Source: Pseudomonas sp. IB20 (GTDB taxonomy: Bacteria; Pseudomonadota; Gammaproteobacteria; Pseudomonadales; Pseudomonadaceae). Taken from it: a stretch of 64,000 nt of DNA. Of this stretch, positions 31,856-41,036 are shown one piece after another. Numbering within the stretch: the stretch's first letter is position 1; every line of letters begins with the position of its first letter. Made by a program: the position numbers and the translations under genes. The stretch is taken from positions 3,703,284-3,767,283 of the forward strand of contig NZ_CP046103.1 in the NCBI RefSeq assembly GCF_009707325.1, written 5' to 3'. The notes beneath the pieces were generated by a model, which had not been told where the DNA came from, made no database searches, and saw only the letters and a program-made list of their open reading frames with translations.

Positions 31856-34346
31856 CCATCACGCCGTCGTTAAAACCCAGGCCGAACTGGCCGAGCTGTT
31901 TGCCCAGGACCTGACCTCCGGAGTCGGGCGCAGCGTCAAGCATGACAGCGCCGCCAAGCACGTCAGCGGTGAGGCGCAGTACATCGATGACCGCCTGGAA
32001 TTCCCCAATCAGTTGCACCTGTATGCGCGCATGTCCGACCGTGCCCACGCCCGGATCATCAGCATCGACACCGCGCCCTGCTACGCCTTTGATGGCGTGC
32101 GCATCGCTATCACCCATGAAGACGTGCCGGGCCTGAAAGACATCGGCCCGTTGATGCCAGGCGACCCGTTGTTGGCTATCGACACCGTGCAGTTTGTCGG
32201 CCAAGTGGTGCTGGCCGTGGCCGCCCGCGACCTCGAAACCGCGCGCAAAGCCGCCATGGCTGCGGTGATCGAATACGAAGACTTGGAGCCGGTGCTGGAC
32301 GTGGTCGAGGCCTTGCGTAACAAGCACTTTGTGCTCGACAGCCACACCCACCAACGCGGTGATTCGGTGGGCGCGCTGGCAACGGCAAAAAACCGTATCC
32401 AGGGCACGCTGCACATCGGCGGCCAGGAACACTTCTACCTGGAAACCCAGATCTCGTCGGTGATGCCCACTGAAGACGGCGGCATGATCGTCTACTGCTC
32501 CACGCAAAACCCCACCGAAGTGCAGAAGCTGGTGGCCGAAGTGCTCGACGTGTCGATGAACAAAATCGTGGTCGACATGCGCCGCATGGGCGGTGGTTTC
32601 GGCGGCAAGGAAACCCAGGCCGCCAGCCCCGCGTGCCTGTGCGCGGTGGTCGCGCGCCTCACCGGCCAGCCGACCAAAATGCGCCTGCCGCGCGTCGAAG
32701 ACATGCTGATGACCGGTAAGCGTCACCCCTTCTATATCGAATACGACGTGGGCTTCGACGACAGCGGCCGCCTGCACGGCATTAACTTGGAACTGGCGGG
32801 TAACTGCGGCTGCTCGCCCGACCTGTCGAACTCGATTGTCGACCGCGCGATGTTCCACGCCGACAACGCTTATTACCTCGGTGACGCCACGGTCAACGGC
32901 CATCGCTGCAAGACCAACACCGCGTCCAACACCGCCTATCGCGGCTTCGGCGGCCCGCAAGGCATGGTCGCCATCGAAGAAGTCATGGACGCCATCGCCC
33001 GCCACCTGGCGCTGGACCCGTTGGCGGTGCGCAAGGCCAACTACTACGGCAAGACCGAGCGCAACGTCACCCACTACCACCAAACCGTCGAGCACAACAT
33101 GCTCGAGGAAATGACCGCCGAGCTTGAGGCCAGCAGCCAATACGCCGAGCGCCGCGAAGCGATCCGCCTGTACAACGCCCATAGCCCGATCCTGAAAAAA
33201 GGCCTGGCGCTGACGCCGGTGAAGTTCGGTATTTCGTTTACCGCCAGCTTCCTGAACCAGGCCGGCGCGCTGATCCACATCTACACCGACGGCAGCATCC
33301 ACCTGAACCACGGCGGCACCGAGATGGGCCAGGGCCTGAACACCAAGGTTGCGCAGGTGGTGGCCGAAGTGTTCCAAGTCGAAATCGACCGCGTACAGAT
33401 CACCGCCACCAACACCGACAAGGTGCCCAACACCTCGCCAACGGCGGCTTCCAGCGGTGCCGACCTGAACGGCAAGGCTGCGCAGAACGCCGCCGAAACC
33501 ATCAAGCAACGCTTGGTGGAATTTGCCGCGCGCAAGTACGACGTGAGCGAAGCGGACGTGGAATTCCACAACGGCCATGTGCGCGTGCGCGATCAGATCC
33601 TGACCTTTGAGAGCCTGATCCAGCAGGCGTATTTCGCCCAGGTCTCATTGTCGAGCACCGGCTTCTACAAGACCCCGAAAATCTTCTACGACCGCAGCCA
33701 GGCGCGAGGGCGGCCGTTCTATTACTTCGCGTTCGGCGCGGCCTGTTGCGAAGTGATCGTCGACACCCTCACCGGTGAATACAAGATGCTGCGCACCGAC
33801 ATCCTCCATGACGTAGGCGCCTCGCTGAACCCGGCCATCGACATCGGCCAGGTCGAAGGCGGCTTTATCCAGGGCATGGGCTGGTTGACCATGGAGGAGC
33901 TGGTGTGGAACAACAAAGGCAAGCTGATGACCAACGGCCCGGCCAGCTACAAGATCCCGGCCGTGGCTGACATGCCGCTGGATTTGCGCGTGAAGCTGGT
34001 GGAAAACCGCAAGAACCCCGAAGACACGGTGTTCCACTCCAAGGCCGTGGGCGAGCCGCCGTTTATGCTCGGGATTGCCTCGTGGTGCGCGATCAAGGAT
34101 GCCGTGGCGAGTTTGGGTGAGTATCGCCATCAGCCCAAGATTGATGCGCCGGCGACACCGGAAAGGGTGTTGTGGGGGTGTGAGCAGATGCGGCAGTTGA
34201 CCGCTGCGAAGGCGGTCGATCGTTCCCACGCTCTGCGTGGGAATGCCGCCATGGACGCTCTGCGTCCGCTGAGACGCTCTGCGTCCGCTCTTGTGACGCA
34301 GAGCGTCACGGTATGCATTCCCACGCGGAGCGTGGGAACGATCTGA
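31848..34346 (+). CDS. xdhB: Xanthine dehydrogenase molybdopterin-binding subunit, with repeat-encoded tail
   Basis: The catalytic subunit. GGGFGGKETQAA and the TNTASNTAYRGFGGPQG segment bind the cofactor, and the active-site Glu lies in VGEPPFMLG. The enzyme proper ends near LWGCEQMRQL. The frame then continues for about 42 codons through a GATCGTTCCCACGC repeat (34218-34343), giving an Arg/Ala-rich tail (VDRSHALRGN...PTRSVGTI) that has no place in the family. Total 832 residues. Confidence 0.96.
34218..34343. repeat. Compound palindromic repeat, GATCGTTCCCACGC type, inside xdhB 3' end
   Basis: Same bounding ends as the element at 665-725 with two extra inner GACGCTCTGCGTCCGCT units. The whole element is a long inverted repeat and is translated as the XdhB tail. 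Confidence 0.88.
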
Positions 34347-34358
34347 CTGGAGGTGACT

Positions 34359-35198
34359 ATGAACAACTGGATCAGCGCCCTCGCCGACCTGCAGAACCAG
34401 GGTGAACCCTGCGTGCTGGTGACCATCATCGAAGAGCTCGGCTCCACGCCGCGCAATGCCGGCTCGAAGATGGTGATCAGCGCCGCGCAGACCTTCGACA
34501 CCATCGGTGGCGGGCACTTGGAATACAAGGCGATGCAGATTGCCCGCGACATGCTCGTGCGCGGCCAGCAGAACACCCACCTGGAGCGCTTCAGCCTCGG
34601 CGCAAGCCTGGGCCAGTGCTGTGGCGGTGTGACCGTGCTGCTGTTCGAACCCATGGGCCAGGTGCAGGCGCAGATTGCGGTGTTCGGCGCCGGCCATGTC
34701 GGCCGTGCGCTGGTACCGCTGTTGGCGAGCCTGCCGTGCCGGGTACGCTGGATCGATTCCCGAGACCTCGAGTTTCCGCAACATATCCCCCAGGGCGTGC
34801 GTAAAATCGTCAGCGAAGAGCCGGTCGATGAAATTGCCGACTTGCCGGTGGGCAGTTACTGCATCGTCATGACCCACAATCATGCGCTGGACCTGGAACT
34901 CACCGCCGCCCTGCTCAAACGCAATGACTTTGCCTACTTCGGCTTGATCGGTTCCAAGACCAAACGGGTCAAGTTCGAACACCGCTTGCGTGATCGCGGC
35001 TTCGACGCCGCACAACTGCAACGCATGCGCTGCCCGATGGGCCTCACCGAGGTGAAGGGCAAATTACCGGTGGAGATCGCCATCTCCATCGCCGGCGAAA
35101 TCATCGCCACCTATAACGCGAACTTCGGCCAGCACACCGCGAGCGCCGAACCCATTGCCAAACTGCTGCCGGCCTCGCGCCGCAGCCAAGCTATCTAA
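34359..35198 (+). CDS. xdhC: Xanthine dehydrogenase accessory protein XdhC
   Basis: A 279-residue chaperone that binds and sulfurates the molybdenum cofactor and passes it to XdhB. N-terminal motif ELGSTPRNAGSKM, cysteine pair GQCCGGV near residue 88, and a Rossmann-like IAVFGAGHVGRAL. The GGAGGTGA before ATG 34359 decides the start against GTG 34353. It lies 12 bases after the xdhB stop. Confidence 0.95.
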   Translation: MNNWISALADLQNQGEPCVLVTIIEELGSTPRNAGSKMVISAAQTFDTIGGGHLEYKAMQIARDMLVRGQQNTHLERFSLGASLGQCCGGVTVLLFEPMGQVQAQIAVFGAGHVGRALVPLLASLPCRVRWIDSRDLEFPQHIPQGVRKIVSEEPVDEIADLPVGSYCIVMTHNHALDLELTAALLKRNDFAYFGLIGSKTKRVKFEHRLRDRGFDAAQLQRMRCPMGLTEVKGKLPVEIAISIAGEIIATYNANFGQHTASAEPIAKLLPASRRSQAI

Positions 35199-35212
35199 AC
35201 ATTGAGATCACC

Positions 35213-36517
35213 ATGCCTTTGACTCGCAAAGCCTACCGTGCCGCCATCCTGCACAGCATCGCCGACCCTGCTGAAGTGGGGATCGAAGCGTCCTATGAAT
35301 ACTTCGAAGACGGCCTGCTGGTGATCGATAACGGTCAGATCAGCGCCTTGGGCCACGCCAGCGATTTGCTGCCGACGCTGCCCGCCGACATCGAGGTCAC
35401 CCATTACCAGGATGCGTTGATCACCCCAGGCCTGATCGACACCCATATCCACCTGCCGCAAACCGGCATGGTCGGTGCGTATGGCGAGCAATTGCTGGAT
35501 TGGCTCAACACTTACACGTTCCCGTGCGAAAGCCAGTTCGCCGACAAGGCCCACGCCGAAGAAGTCGCGGATATCTTCATCAAGGAACTGCTGCGCAACG
35601 GCACCACCACCGCGCTGGTGTTCGGCAGCGTGCACCCGCAGTCAGTCAATTCGTTTTTTGAAGCGGCCGAGAAACTCGACCTGCGCATGATCGCCGGCAA
35701 GGTGATGATGGACCGCAACGCGCCAGACTACCTGACCGACACCGCCGAATCCGGCTACCAGGAAAGCAAAGCGCTGATCGAACGCTGGCATGGCAAAGGC
35801 CGTTTGCACTATGCGGTGACGCCACGTTTCGCACCGACCAGCACGCCGGAACAACTGACCCTGGCCGGGCAACTGCTGGGCGAATACCCGGACCTGTACA
35901 TGCAGACTCACATCAGTGAAAACCTGCAGGAAGTCGAGTGGGTGAAAGAGCTGTTCCCGGAGCGCAAAGGCTATCTGGACGTGTACGACCACTACAAACT
36001 GCTGGGCGAACGCTCGGTGTTTGCCCACGGCGTGCACCTGTGCGACGACGAATGCGCGCGATTGGCGCAGACCGGTTCGGCGGTGGCGTTCTGCCCGACC
36101 TCGAACTTCTTCCTCGGCAGTGGCTTGTTCAACCTGCCGATGGCCGAGAAGCACAAGCTGAATGTGGGCCTGGGCACCGACGTGGGCGGCGGCACCAGCT
36201 TCTCGCTGCTGCAAACCCTGAACGAAGCCTACAAGGTCATGCAGTTGCAGGGCGCGCGGTTGAGCCCGTTCAAGTCGCTGTACCTGGCCACCTTGGGCGG
36301 CGCGCGGGCACTGCGATTGGAAGATAAGATCGGCACGTTGCAGCCGGGCACCGATGCGGACTTTTTGGTGTTGGATTACAACGCCACGCCGCTGCTCAGC
36401 TATCGCTTGAAGCAGGCCAATAACATTGCCGAGACGTTGTTTGTGTTGATGACGTTGGGGGATGATCGGGCGATTCTGCAGACCTACGCAGCCGGCAATC
36501 TCGTGCATCAACGCTAA
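35213..36517 (+). CDS. guaD: Guanine deaminase
   Basis: A 434-residue amidohydrolase converting guanine to xanthine, which then feeds XdhAB. Metal-binding motifs are GLIDTHIHLPQTG, the QTHISEN segment and HGVHLCDDE, with the catalytic Asp in LGTDVGGGTSFS. It follows xdhC by 14 bases, completing a purine catabolism operon. Confidence 0.96.
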   Translation: MPLTRKAYRAAILHSIADPAEVGIEASYEYFEDGLLVIDNGQISALGHASDLLPTLPADIEVTHYQDALITPGLIDTHIHLPQTGMVGAYGEQLLDWLNTYTFPCESQFADKAHAEEVADIFIKELLRNGTTTALVFGSVHPQSVNSFFEAAEKLDLRMIAGKVMMDRNAPDYLTDTAESGYQESKALIERWHGKGRLHYAVTPRFAPTSTPEQLTLAGQLLGEYPDLYMQTHISENLQEVEWVKELFPERKGYLDVYDHYKLLGERSVFAHGVHLCDDECARLAQTGSAVAFCPTSNFFLGSGLFNLPMAEKHKLNVGLGTDVGGGTSFSLLQTLNEAYKVMQLQGARLSPFKSLYLATLGGARALRLEDKIGTLQPGTDADFLVLDYNATPLLSYRLKQANNIAETLFVLMTLGDDRAILQTYAAGNLVHQR

Positions 36518-36533
36518 TTTCAGCCACAACACA

Positions 36534-36654
36534 AAACAATTGTGGGAGCTGGCTTGTGTGGGAGCCGGGCTTGCCCGCGATGCAGGCACCGCGGTGTATC
36601 AGGTACACCGCGGTGATGCCATCGCAGGCAAGCCAGCTCCCACATTTTTGATCG
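36534..36654. repeat. REP cluster after guaD
   Basis: GTGGGAGCTGGCTTG, then GTGGGAGCCGGGCTTGCCCG, then a facing GCAGGCAAGCCAGCTCCCAC, with an inner palindrome ACACCGCGG...CCGCGGTGAT. It separates the convergent guaD and GntR genes and probably ends both transcripts. Confidence 0.85.
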
Positions 36655-36657
36655 GGG

Positions 36658-37422
36658 TTACAGTTTTACCGAAGAACGCCCGGGCTTCTTGGTCTGCAAC
36701 AGATGCGAGAACACCGCATGCAAATCATCCGACGCGCTTTCCTCATCGAGGTTGAGCTTGCTGTCGATGTGATCCATGTGGTGCATCATCAAATTCACCG
36801 CCAGCACCGCGTCGCGTGCTTCGATCGCGTCGATCAGTTGGGTGTGTTCATCGTAGGAGCAGTGCGAGCGGTTGCCGCTTTCGTACTGGGCGATGATCAA
36901 CGAGGTCTGGGACACCAAACTGCGCTGGAAGCTGATCAGTGGCGCGTTCTTCGCCGCTTCGGCCAGCTTGAGGTGGAACTCACCGGAGAGGCGGATACCC
37001 GCACCACGGTCGCCGCGCGAGAAGCTGTCGCGCTCGTCGTTGACCATCTGGCGCAATTCGGCCAGTTGTTCAGCCGTGGCGTGCTGCACCGCTAATTCAG
37101 TGATCGCCCGCTCAACCAGGCGCCGAGCCAGGAACACTTGACGTGCTTCTTCGACACTTGGGCTCGCCACCACCGCACCACGATTGGGCCGCAGCAATAC
37201 CACGCCTTCATGGGCCAGGCGCGACAGCGCGCGGCGAATGATGGTGCGGCTGACGCCGAAGATTTCGCCCAGTGCCTCTTCACTCAATTTGGTTCCGGGC
37301 GCCAGGCGTTGTTCAAGGATGGCCTCGAAGATATGCGCGTAGACGATATCGTCCTGGATTCCGGTGCGACCGGCCTTGCCGGCTCGCGGTTGTTTCTTGA
37401 GAGGTTGCAACTGTTCGTTCAT
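36658..37422 (-). CDS. GntR family regulator (FCD subfamily)
   Basis: A 254-residue regulator: winged helix KLSEEALGEIFGVSRTIIRRALSRLAHEG, then an FCD domain with likely metal-binding His/Asp residues (GEFHLKLAEAAKN, MMHHMDHIDSKL). It has a basic N-terminal extension (LQPLKKQPRAGKAGR). It is divergent from the BenE-type transporter. An in-frame GTG at 37428 is a possible alternative start. Confidence 0.92.
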   Translation of the reverse strand: MNEQLQPLKKQPRAGKAGRTGIQDDIVYAHIFEAILEQRLAPGTKLSEEALGEIFGVSRTIIRRALSRLAHEGVVLLRPNRGAVVASPSVEEARQVFLARRLVERAITELAVQHATAEQLAELRQMVNDERDSFSRGDRGAGIRLSGEFHLKLAEAAKNAPLISFQRSLVSQTSLIIAQYESGNRSHCSYDEHTQLIDAIEARDAVLAVNLMMHHMDHIDSKLNLDEESASDDLHAVFSHLLQTKKPGRSSVKL

Positions 37423-37510
37423 GGGCACTCGGGTTTGGAGAACGGCGGCGAATTAACGGTAATACGGCAAGCGCGTGTCGCTGGCAAGTATCACCTAAAA
37501 ACACGGCACA

Positions 37511-37520
37511 TTGTACACAA
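37511..37520. promoter_or_regulatory. TTGTACACAA palindrome, candidate GntR operator
   Basis: A perfect 10-base palindrome close to the TTGTATACAA class bound by many FCD-type GntR proteins. It lies in the 226-base gap between the divergent GntR gene and the transporter. Confidence 0.5.
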
Positions 37521-37648
37521 CCCAGTGCGCCAACACACTGTACGGCTGTTTGCGGCGTCGGCTGTATTGCAATGAGTAGTTACGTTTGAGTTTAGGCTTG
37601 AATCTGCGCCTTCACCGGCAAACACCCAGGTAAAAGGAACAGCGCCTC

Positions 37649-38839
37649 ATGACCGACGCCACCCAAGCGCCTTTGCGCCCGCTGGCCGATACCTCCCCGT
37701 CGGCCGTCGTCGCCGGCTTCATCGTCATGATGACCGGCTACACCAGCTCCCTGGTCCTGATGTTCCAGGCCGGGCAAGCCGCCGGCTTGACCACTGCGCA
37801 AATTTCTTCGTGGATCTGGGCCCTCTCCATCGGCATGGCGGTGTGCAGCATCGGCCTGTCCCTGCGCTATCGCACGCCGATCACCGTCGCCTGGTCTACG
37901 CCTGGCGCGGCGCTGCTGATCACCAGCCTGGGCGGCGTGAGTTACGGCGAGGCGATTGGCGCCTACATCACCTGCGCGGTGCTGGTGACACTCTGCGGGC
38001 TGACCGGCAGCTTCGAAAAAATGGTCAAGCGCATTCCGTCGTCGCTGGCGGCGGCGTTGCTGGCGGGGATTCTGTTCAAGATCGGCAGTGAGATATTCGT
38101 CGCCGCGCAACATCGCACCGGGCTGGTCCTGGGGATGTTTTTCACCTACCTGATCATCAAGCGCCTGTCGCCGCGTTATGCGGTACTGGCCGCGCTGGTG
38201 ATCGGCACGCTGCTATCGGGCCTGATGGGGCTGCTGGATTTCAGCGGCTTTCACCTCGAAGTAGCAACGCCGGTGTGGACCACCCCGCACTTCTCGCTGG
38301 CGGCGACCATCAGTATCGGCATCCCGTTGTTCGTGGTCGCGATGACCTCACAGAACATGCCCGGCGTCGCCGTGTTGCGCGCCGACGGCTACAACGTGCC
38401 CGCCTCGCCGCTGATCACCGCCACCGGCCTGGCCTCGCTGGTGCTCGCGCCGTTCGGCTCCCACGGCATCAACCTGGCAGCGATCAGCGCCGCCATCTGC
38501 ACCGGGCCGCATGCCCACGAAGACCGCAACAAACGCTATACGGCGGCTGTATGGTGCGGGGTGTTCTACGGGATTGCGGGCGTATTTGGCGCGACGTTGG
38601 CGGCGTTGTTCGCAGCACTGCCAAAGGAGCTGGTGCTGTCGATTGCGGCCTTGGCGTTGTTTGGCTCGATCATCAATGGCTTGAGCATCGCCATGAATGA
38701 GCCGAAGGAACGGGAAGCGGCGCTGATCACCTTTATGGTCACCGCGTCAGGCTTGACGCTGTTTTCCATCGGTTCGGCGTTCTGGGGGATTGTGGCGGGG
38801 GTGTTGACGCTGTTGATTCTGAACTGGCGCAAGGCATAA
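37649..38839 (+). CDS. benE: BenE family transporter
   Basis: A 396-residue membrane protein with about ten to twelve helices, belonging to the benzoate/H+ symporter family (FIVMMTGYTSSLVLMFQAGQ, TPGAALLITS, FGSHGINLAAISAAICTG). AAAGGA lies nine bases before the ATG. No benzoate genes are nearby, and it sits beside purine catabolism and a GntR gene, so another small substrate is possible. Confidence 0.88.
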   Translation: MTDATQAPLRPLADTSPSAVVAGFIVMMTGYTSSLVLMFQAGQAAGLTTAQISSWIWALSIGMAVCSIGLSLRYRTPITVAWSTPGAALLITSLGGVSYGEAIGAYITCAVLVTLCGLTGSFEKMVKRIPSSLAAALLAGILFKIGSEIFVAAQHRTGLVLGMFFTYLIIKRLSPRYAVLAALVIGTLLSGLMGLLDFSGFHLEVATPVWTTPHFSLAATISIGIPLFVVAMTSQNMPGVAVLRADGYNVPASPLITATGLASLVLAPFGSHGINLAAISAAICTGPHAHEDRNKRYTAAVWCGVFYGIAGVFGATLAALFAALPKELVLSIAALALFGSIINGLSIAMNEPKEREAALITFMVTASGLTLFSIGSAFWGIVAGVLTLLILNWRKA

Positions 38840-38871
38840 AAAAACGGCGACCCTCAGGTCGCCGTTTTTTT
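38838..38871. terminator. Bidirectional terminator between benE and yggL
   Basis: ACGGCGACC / GGTCGCCGT stem (38844-38852 with 38857-38865), four-base loop, A run before and T run after. It serves both convergent genes. Confidence 0.92.
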
Positions 38872-38876
38872 CAGTA

Positions 38877-39233
38877 TCACTTAGCCGCGTTGTTTGCCGC
38901 GTTGATCGGCTTTTCCGGATACCACACGTCCAGCAACGGGCTGACTTCAGCCTTGGTCAGCTCGGAACGGGTTTTCAGCCAAGCTTCGACAGCAGCACGC
39001 TGCTCTTCGGAAACCGAGCCACGCTTCTGCAGGCAAACCAGACCGAAGTCATCGCCGCCGACATAGCCCAGACCGTTGGCTTCCATGGCTTTTTTGATGA
39101 ATGCTTCGAGGAAAGCGTCGATAGCTTCTTCACTCAGGCCTTCGTTGAAGTCCAGGTTCAGTTCGAAACCCAGCTCTTGAAATTCATCAACGCACAGTTT
39201 TTTGCGCAGACGCTGGGAACGGTTAGTCGCCAT
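38877..39233 (-). CDS. yggL: YggL family 50S ribosome-binding protein (DUF469)
   Basis: A 118-residue protein starting MATNRSQRLRKKLCVDEFQELGF, which is the family hallmark, with an acidic middle (LSEEAIDAFLEAFIKKAME). YggL homologues bind the large ribosomal subunit. ATG 39233 is preceded by GAGGAT. It is monocistronic and ends at the shared terminator. Confidence 0.9.
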   Translation of the reverse strand: MATNRSQRLRKKLCVDEFQELGFELNLDFNEGLSEEAIDAFLEAFIKKAMEANGLGYVGGDDFGLVCLQKRGSVSEEQRAAVEAWLKTRSELTKAEVSPLLDVWYPEKPINAANNAAK

Positions 39234-39469
39234 TGGAACAATCCTCATAAGTAATAACGGGCGGCACTTTAGCAGTTTAAGGCAAGGTTTGCCCGACTCT
39301 CTGGGACAGGCGGCTATCTGTCTGCAAAAAAACGCGTAATACCCGCTATCGTTCAGCTACAACTGGAACCACCTTGGGGCATAATGCCGACACTTTCGTG
39401 ACCAATGAGGGATTTTCTTCCATACCCCTCGCCTTTTTCACCCTCCTCAGCAGTAGGGTTTTATTCTTT

Positions 39470-40930
39470 ATGATCAAATCTTTTCGCTCAGCACTACTGG
39501 CCGGCTTTTTTCTACCACTGGCCCTTTCCGTCTCTGCCGCCCCGATCAACAACACCTTGCCACCCAACGTTGCGCAGGCTCTTCAGAAAGCCAAGCTGCA
39601 AAACACCGCACTGTCTCTGGTGATGCTGCCCCTCACCGGCCCCGGCACGCCAACCGTGTTCAACGCCGACGTGTCGGTGAACCCGGCCTCCACGATGAAG
39701 CTGGTCACCACCTACGCGGCCCTGGAAATGCTCGGCCCCAACCACCAGTGGAAAACCGAGTTCTACACCGACGGCACCCTCAACGGTGGCGTGTTGCGAG
39801 GCAACCTGTACCTCAAGGGCGGCGGCGACCCCAAGCTGAATATGGAAAAACTCTGGCTGCTGATGCGCGACCTGCGCGCCAATGGCGTGCAGCAAGTCAC
39901 CGGCGACCTGGTGCTGGACCGCAGCTTCTTCAACCAGCCGCAATTGCCCGAATTCAATGACGACGGCAACGACGAGAACAAACCGTTCCTGGTCAAGCCC
40001 GACGCCCTGCTGGTCAACCTCAAGGCGCTGCGCTTCGTGACCCGCAATGACTCTGGCCGGGTGATTGTGTCGGTCGAACCGCCGATTGCGAGCATCCGCA
40101 TCGACAACCAAGTCAAAGTCTCCAACGCCAAGCAGTGCACCGGCGACGTGCGCTACAGCCCGGTTACCGCCGCCGATGGCAGCGTCACCGTGACAGTCAG
40201 CGGCCAGTTGGGCGATGGCTGCAGTTCGCAGACGTACCTGTCACTGCTCGATCACGCCACCTACACCGCCGGCGCCGTGCGTGCGATCTGGAAGGAATTG
40301 GGCGGCACTATCCAAGGCCGTGATATCCAGGCGCCAGTGCCCAAGGACGCCAAAGTGCTGGCTCGGGCGTTTTCCCCGGACCTGGCGGAAATCATCCGCG
40401 ACATCAACAAATACAGTAACAACACCATGGCCCAGCAGCTGTTCCTGAGCCTGGGCGCGCAGTTCCGTAACGATGCCGATGGCGACGATGCCAAGGCGGC
40501 GCAACGCGTGGTACGTCAGTGGCTGGCGAAGAAAGGCATCACCGCGCCGCACCTGGTGATGGAGAATGGCTCCGGCCTGTCGCGCGCCGAACGGGTCAGT
40601 GCCCGCGAGATGGCGGCCATGCTGCAAGCCGCCTGGAAAGGCCCGTACGCCGCCGAATACATCAGCTCGCTGCCGATTGCCGGCACCGACGGCACCATGC
40701 GTAAACGCCTGAAGACCACCGCCATGCGCGGCGAAGCCCACGTCAAAACCGGCACCCTGAACACCGTGCGCGCCATCGCCGGGTTCAGCCGCGACAACAA
40801 CGGCAATACCTGGGTGGTGGTGGCGATCCTCAACGATTCGAAACCGTGGGGTGCGTCGTCGGTGCTGGATCAGGTGCTGCTAGACGTGTATCGCCAGCCG
40901 AAGCTGACGGCGGCGGCACCGGTGCTTTAA
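39470..40930 (+). CDS. dacB: D-alanyl-D-alanine carboxypeptidase/endopeptidase PBP4
   Basis: A 486-residue exported penicillin-binding protein (class C low-molecular-mass). Signal peptide MIKSFRSALLAGFFLPLALS; SxxK motif NPASTMKLVTT; SxN motif within KYSNNTMAQQ; KTG motif AHVKTGTLN. It trims and opens peptide cross-links in peptidoglycan. The frame is open to 39374, but ATG 39470 begins the signal peptide. Confidence 0.95.
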   Translation: MIKSFRSALLAGFFLPLALSVSAAPINNTLPPNVAQALQKAKLQNTALSLVMLPLTGPGTPTVFNADVSVNPASTMKLVTTYAALEMLGPNHQWKTEFYTDGTLNGGVLRGNLYLKGGGDPKLNMEKLWLLMRDLRANGVQQVTGDLVLDRSFFNQPQLPEFNDDGNDENKPFLVKPDALLVNLKALRFVTRNDSGRVIVSVEPPIASIRIDNQVKVSNAKQCTGDVRYSPVTAADGSVTVTVSGQLGDGCSSQTYLSLLDHATYTAGAVRAIWKELGGTIQGRDIQAPVPKDAKVLARAFSPDLAEIIRDINKYSNNTMAQQLFLSLGAQFRNDADGDDAKAAQRVVRQWLAKKGITAPHLVMENGSGLSRAERVSAREMAAMLQAAWKGPYAAEYISSLPIAGTDGTMRKRLKTTAMRGEAHVKTGTLNTVRAIAGFSRDNNGNTWVVVAILNDSKPWGASSVLDQVLLDVYRQPKLTAAAPVL

Positions 40931-40944
40931 AAGGCAACACAGAT

Positions 40945-41036
40945 CAAAGGTGGGAGCTGGCTTGCCTGCGATAGCGGTGTATCAGTATCAGATGCGTTGA
41001 CTGACACGCTGCAATCGCAGGCAAGCCAGCTCCCAA
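40945..41036. repeat. REP inverted pair, overlapping the end of the diguanylate cyclase gene
   Basis: GTGGGAGCTGGCTTGCCTGCGATAGC faces CAATCGCAGGCAAGCCAGCTCCCA with a loop. About half of it lies inside the coding region of the minus-strand gene. Confidence 0.88.
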
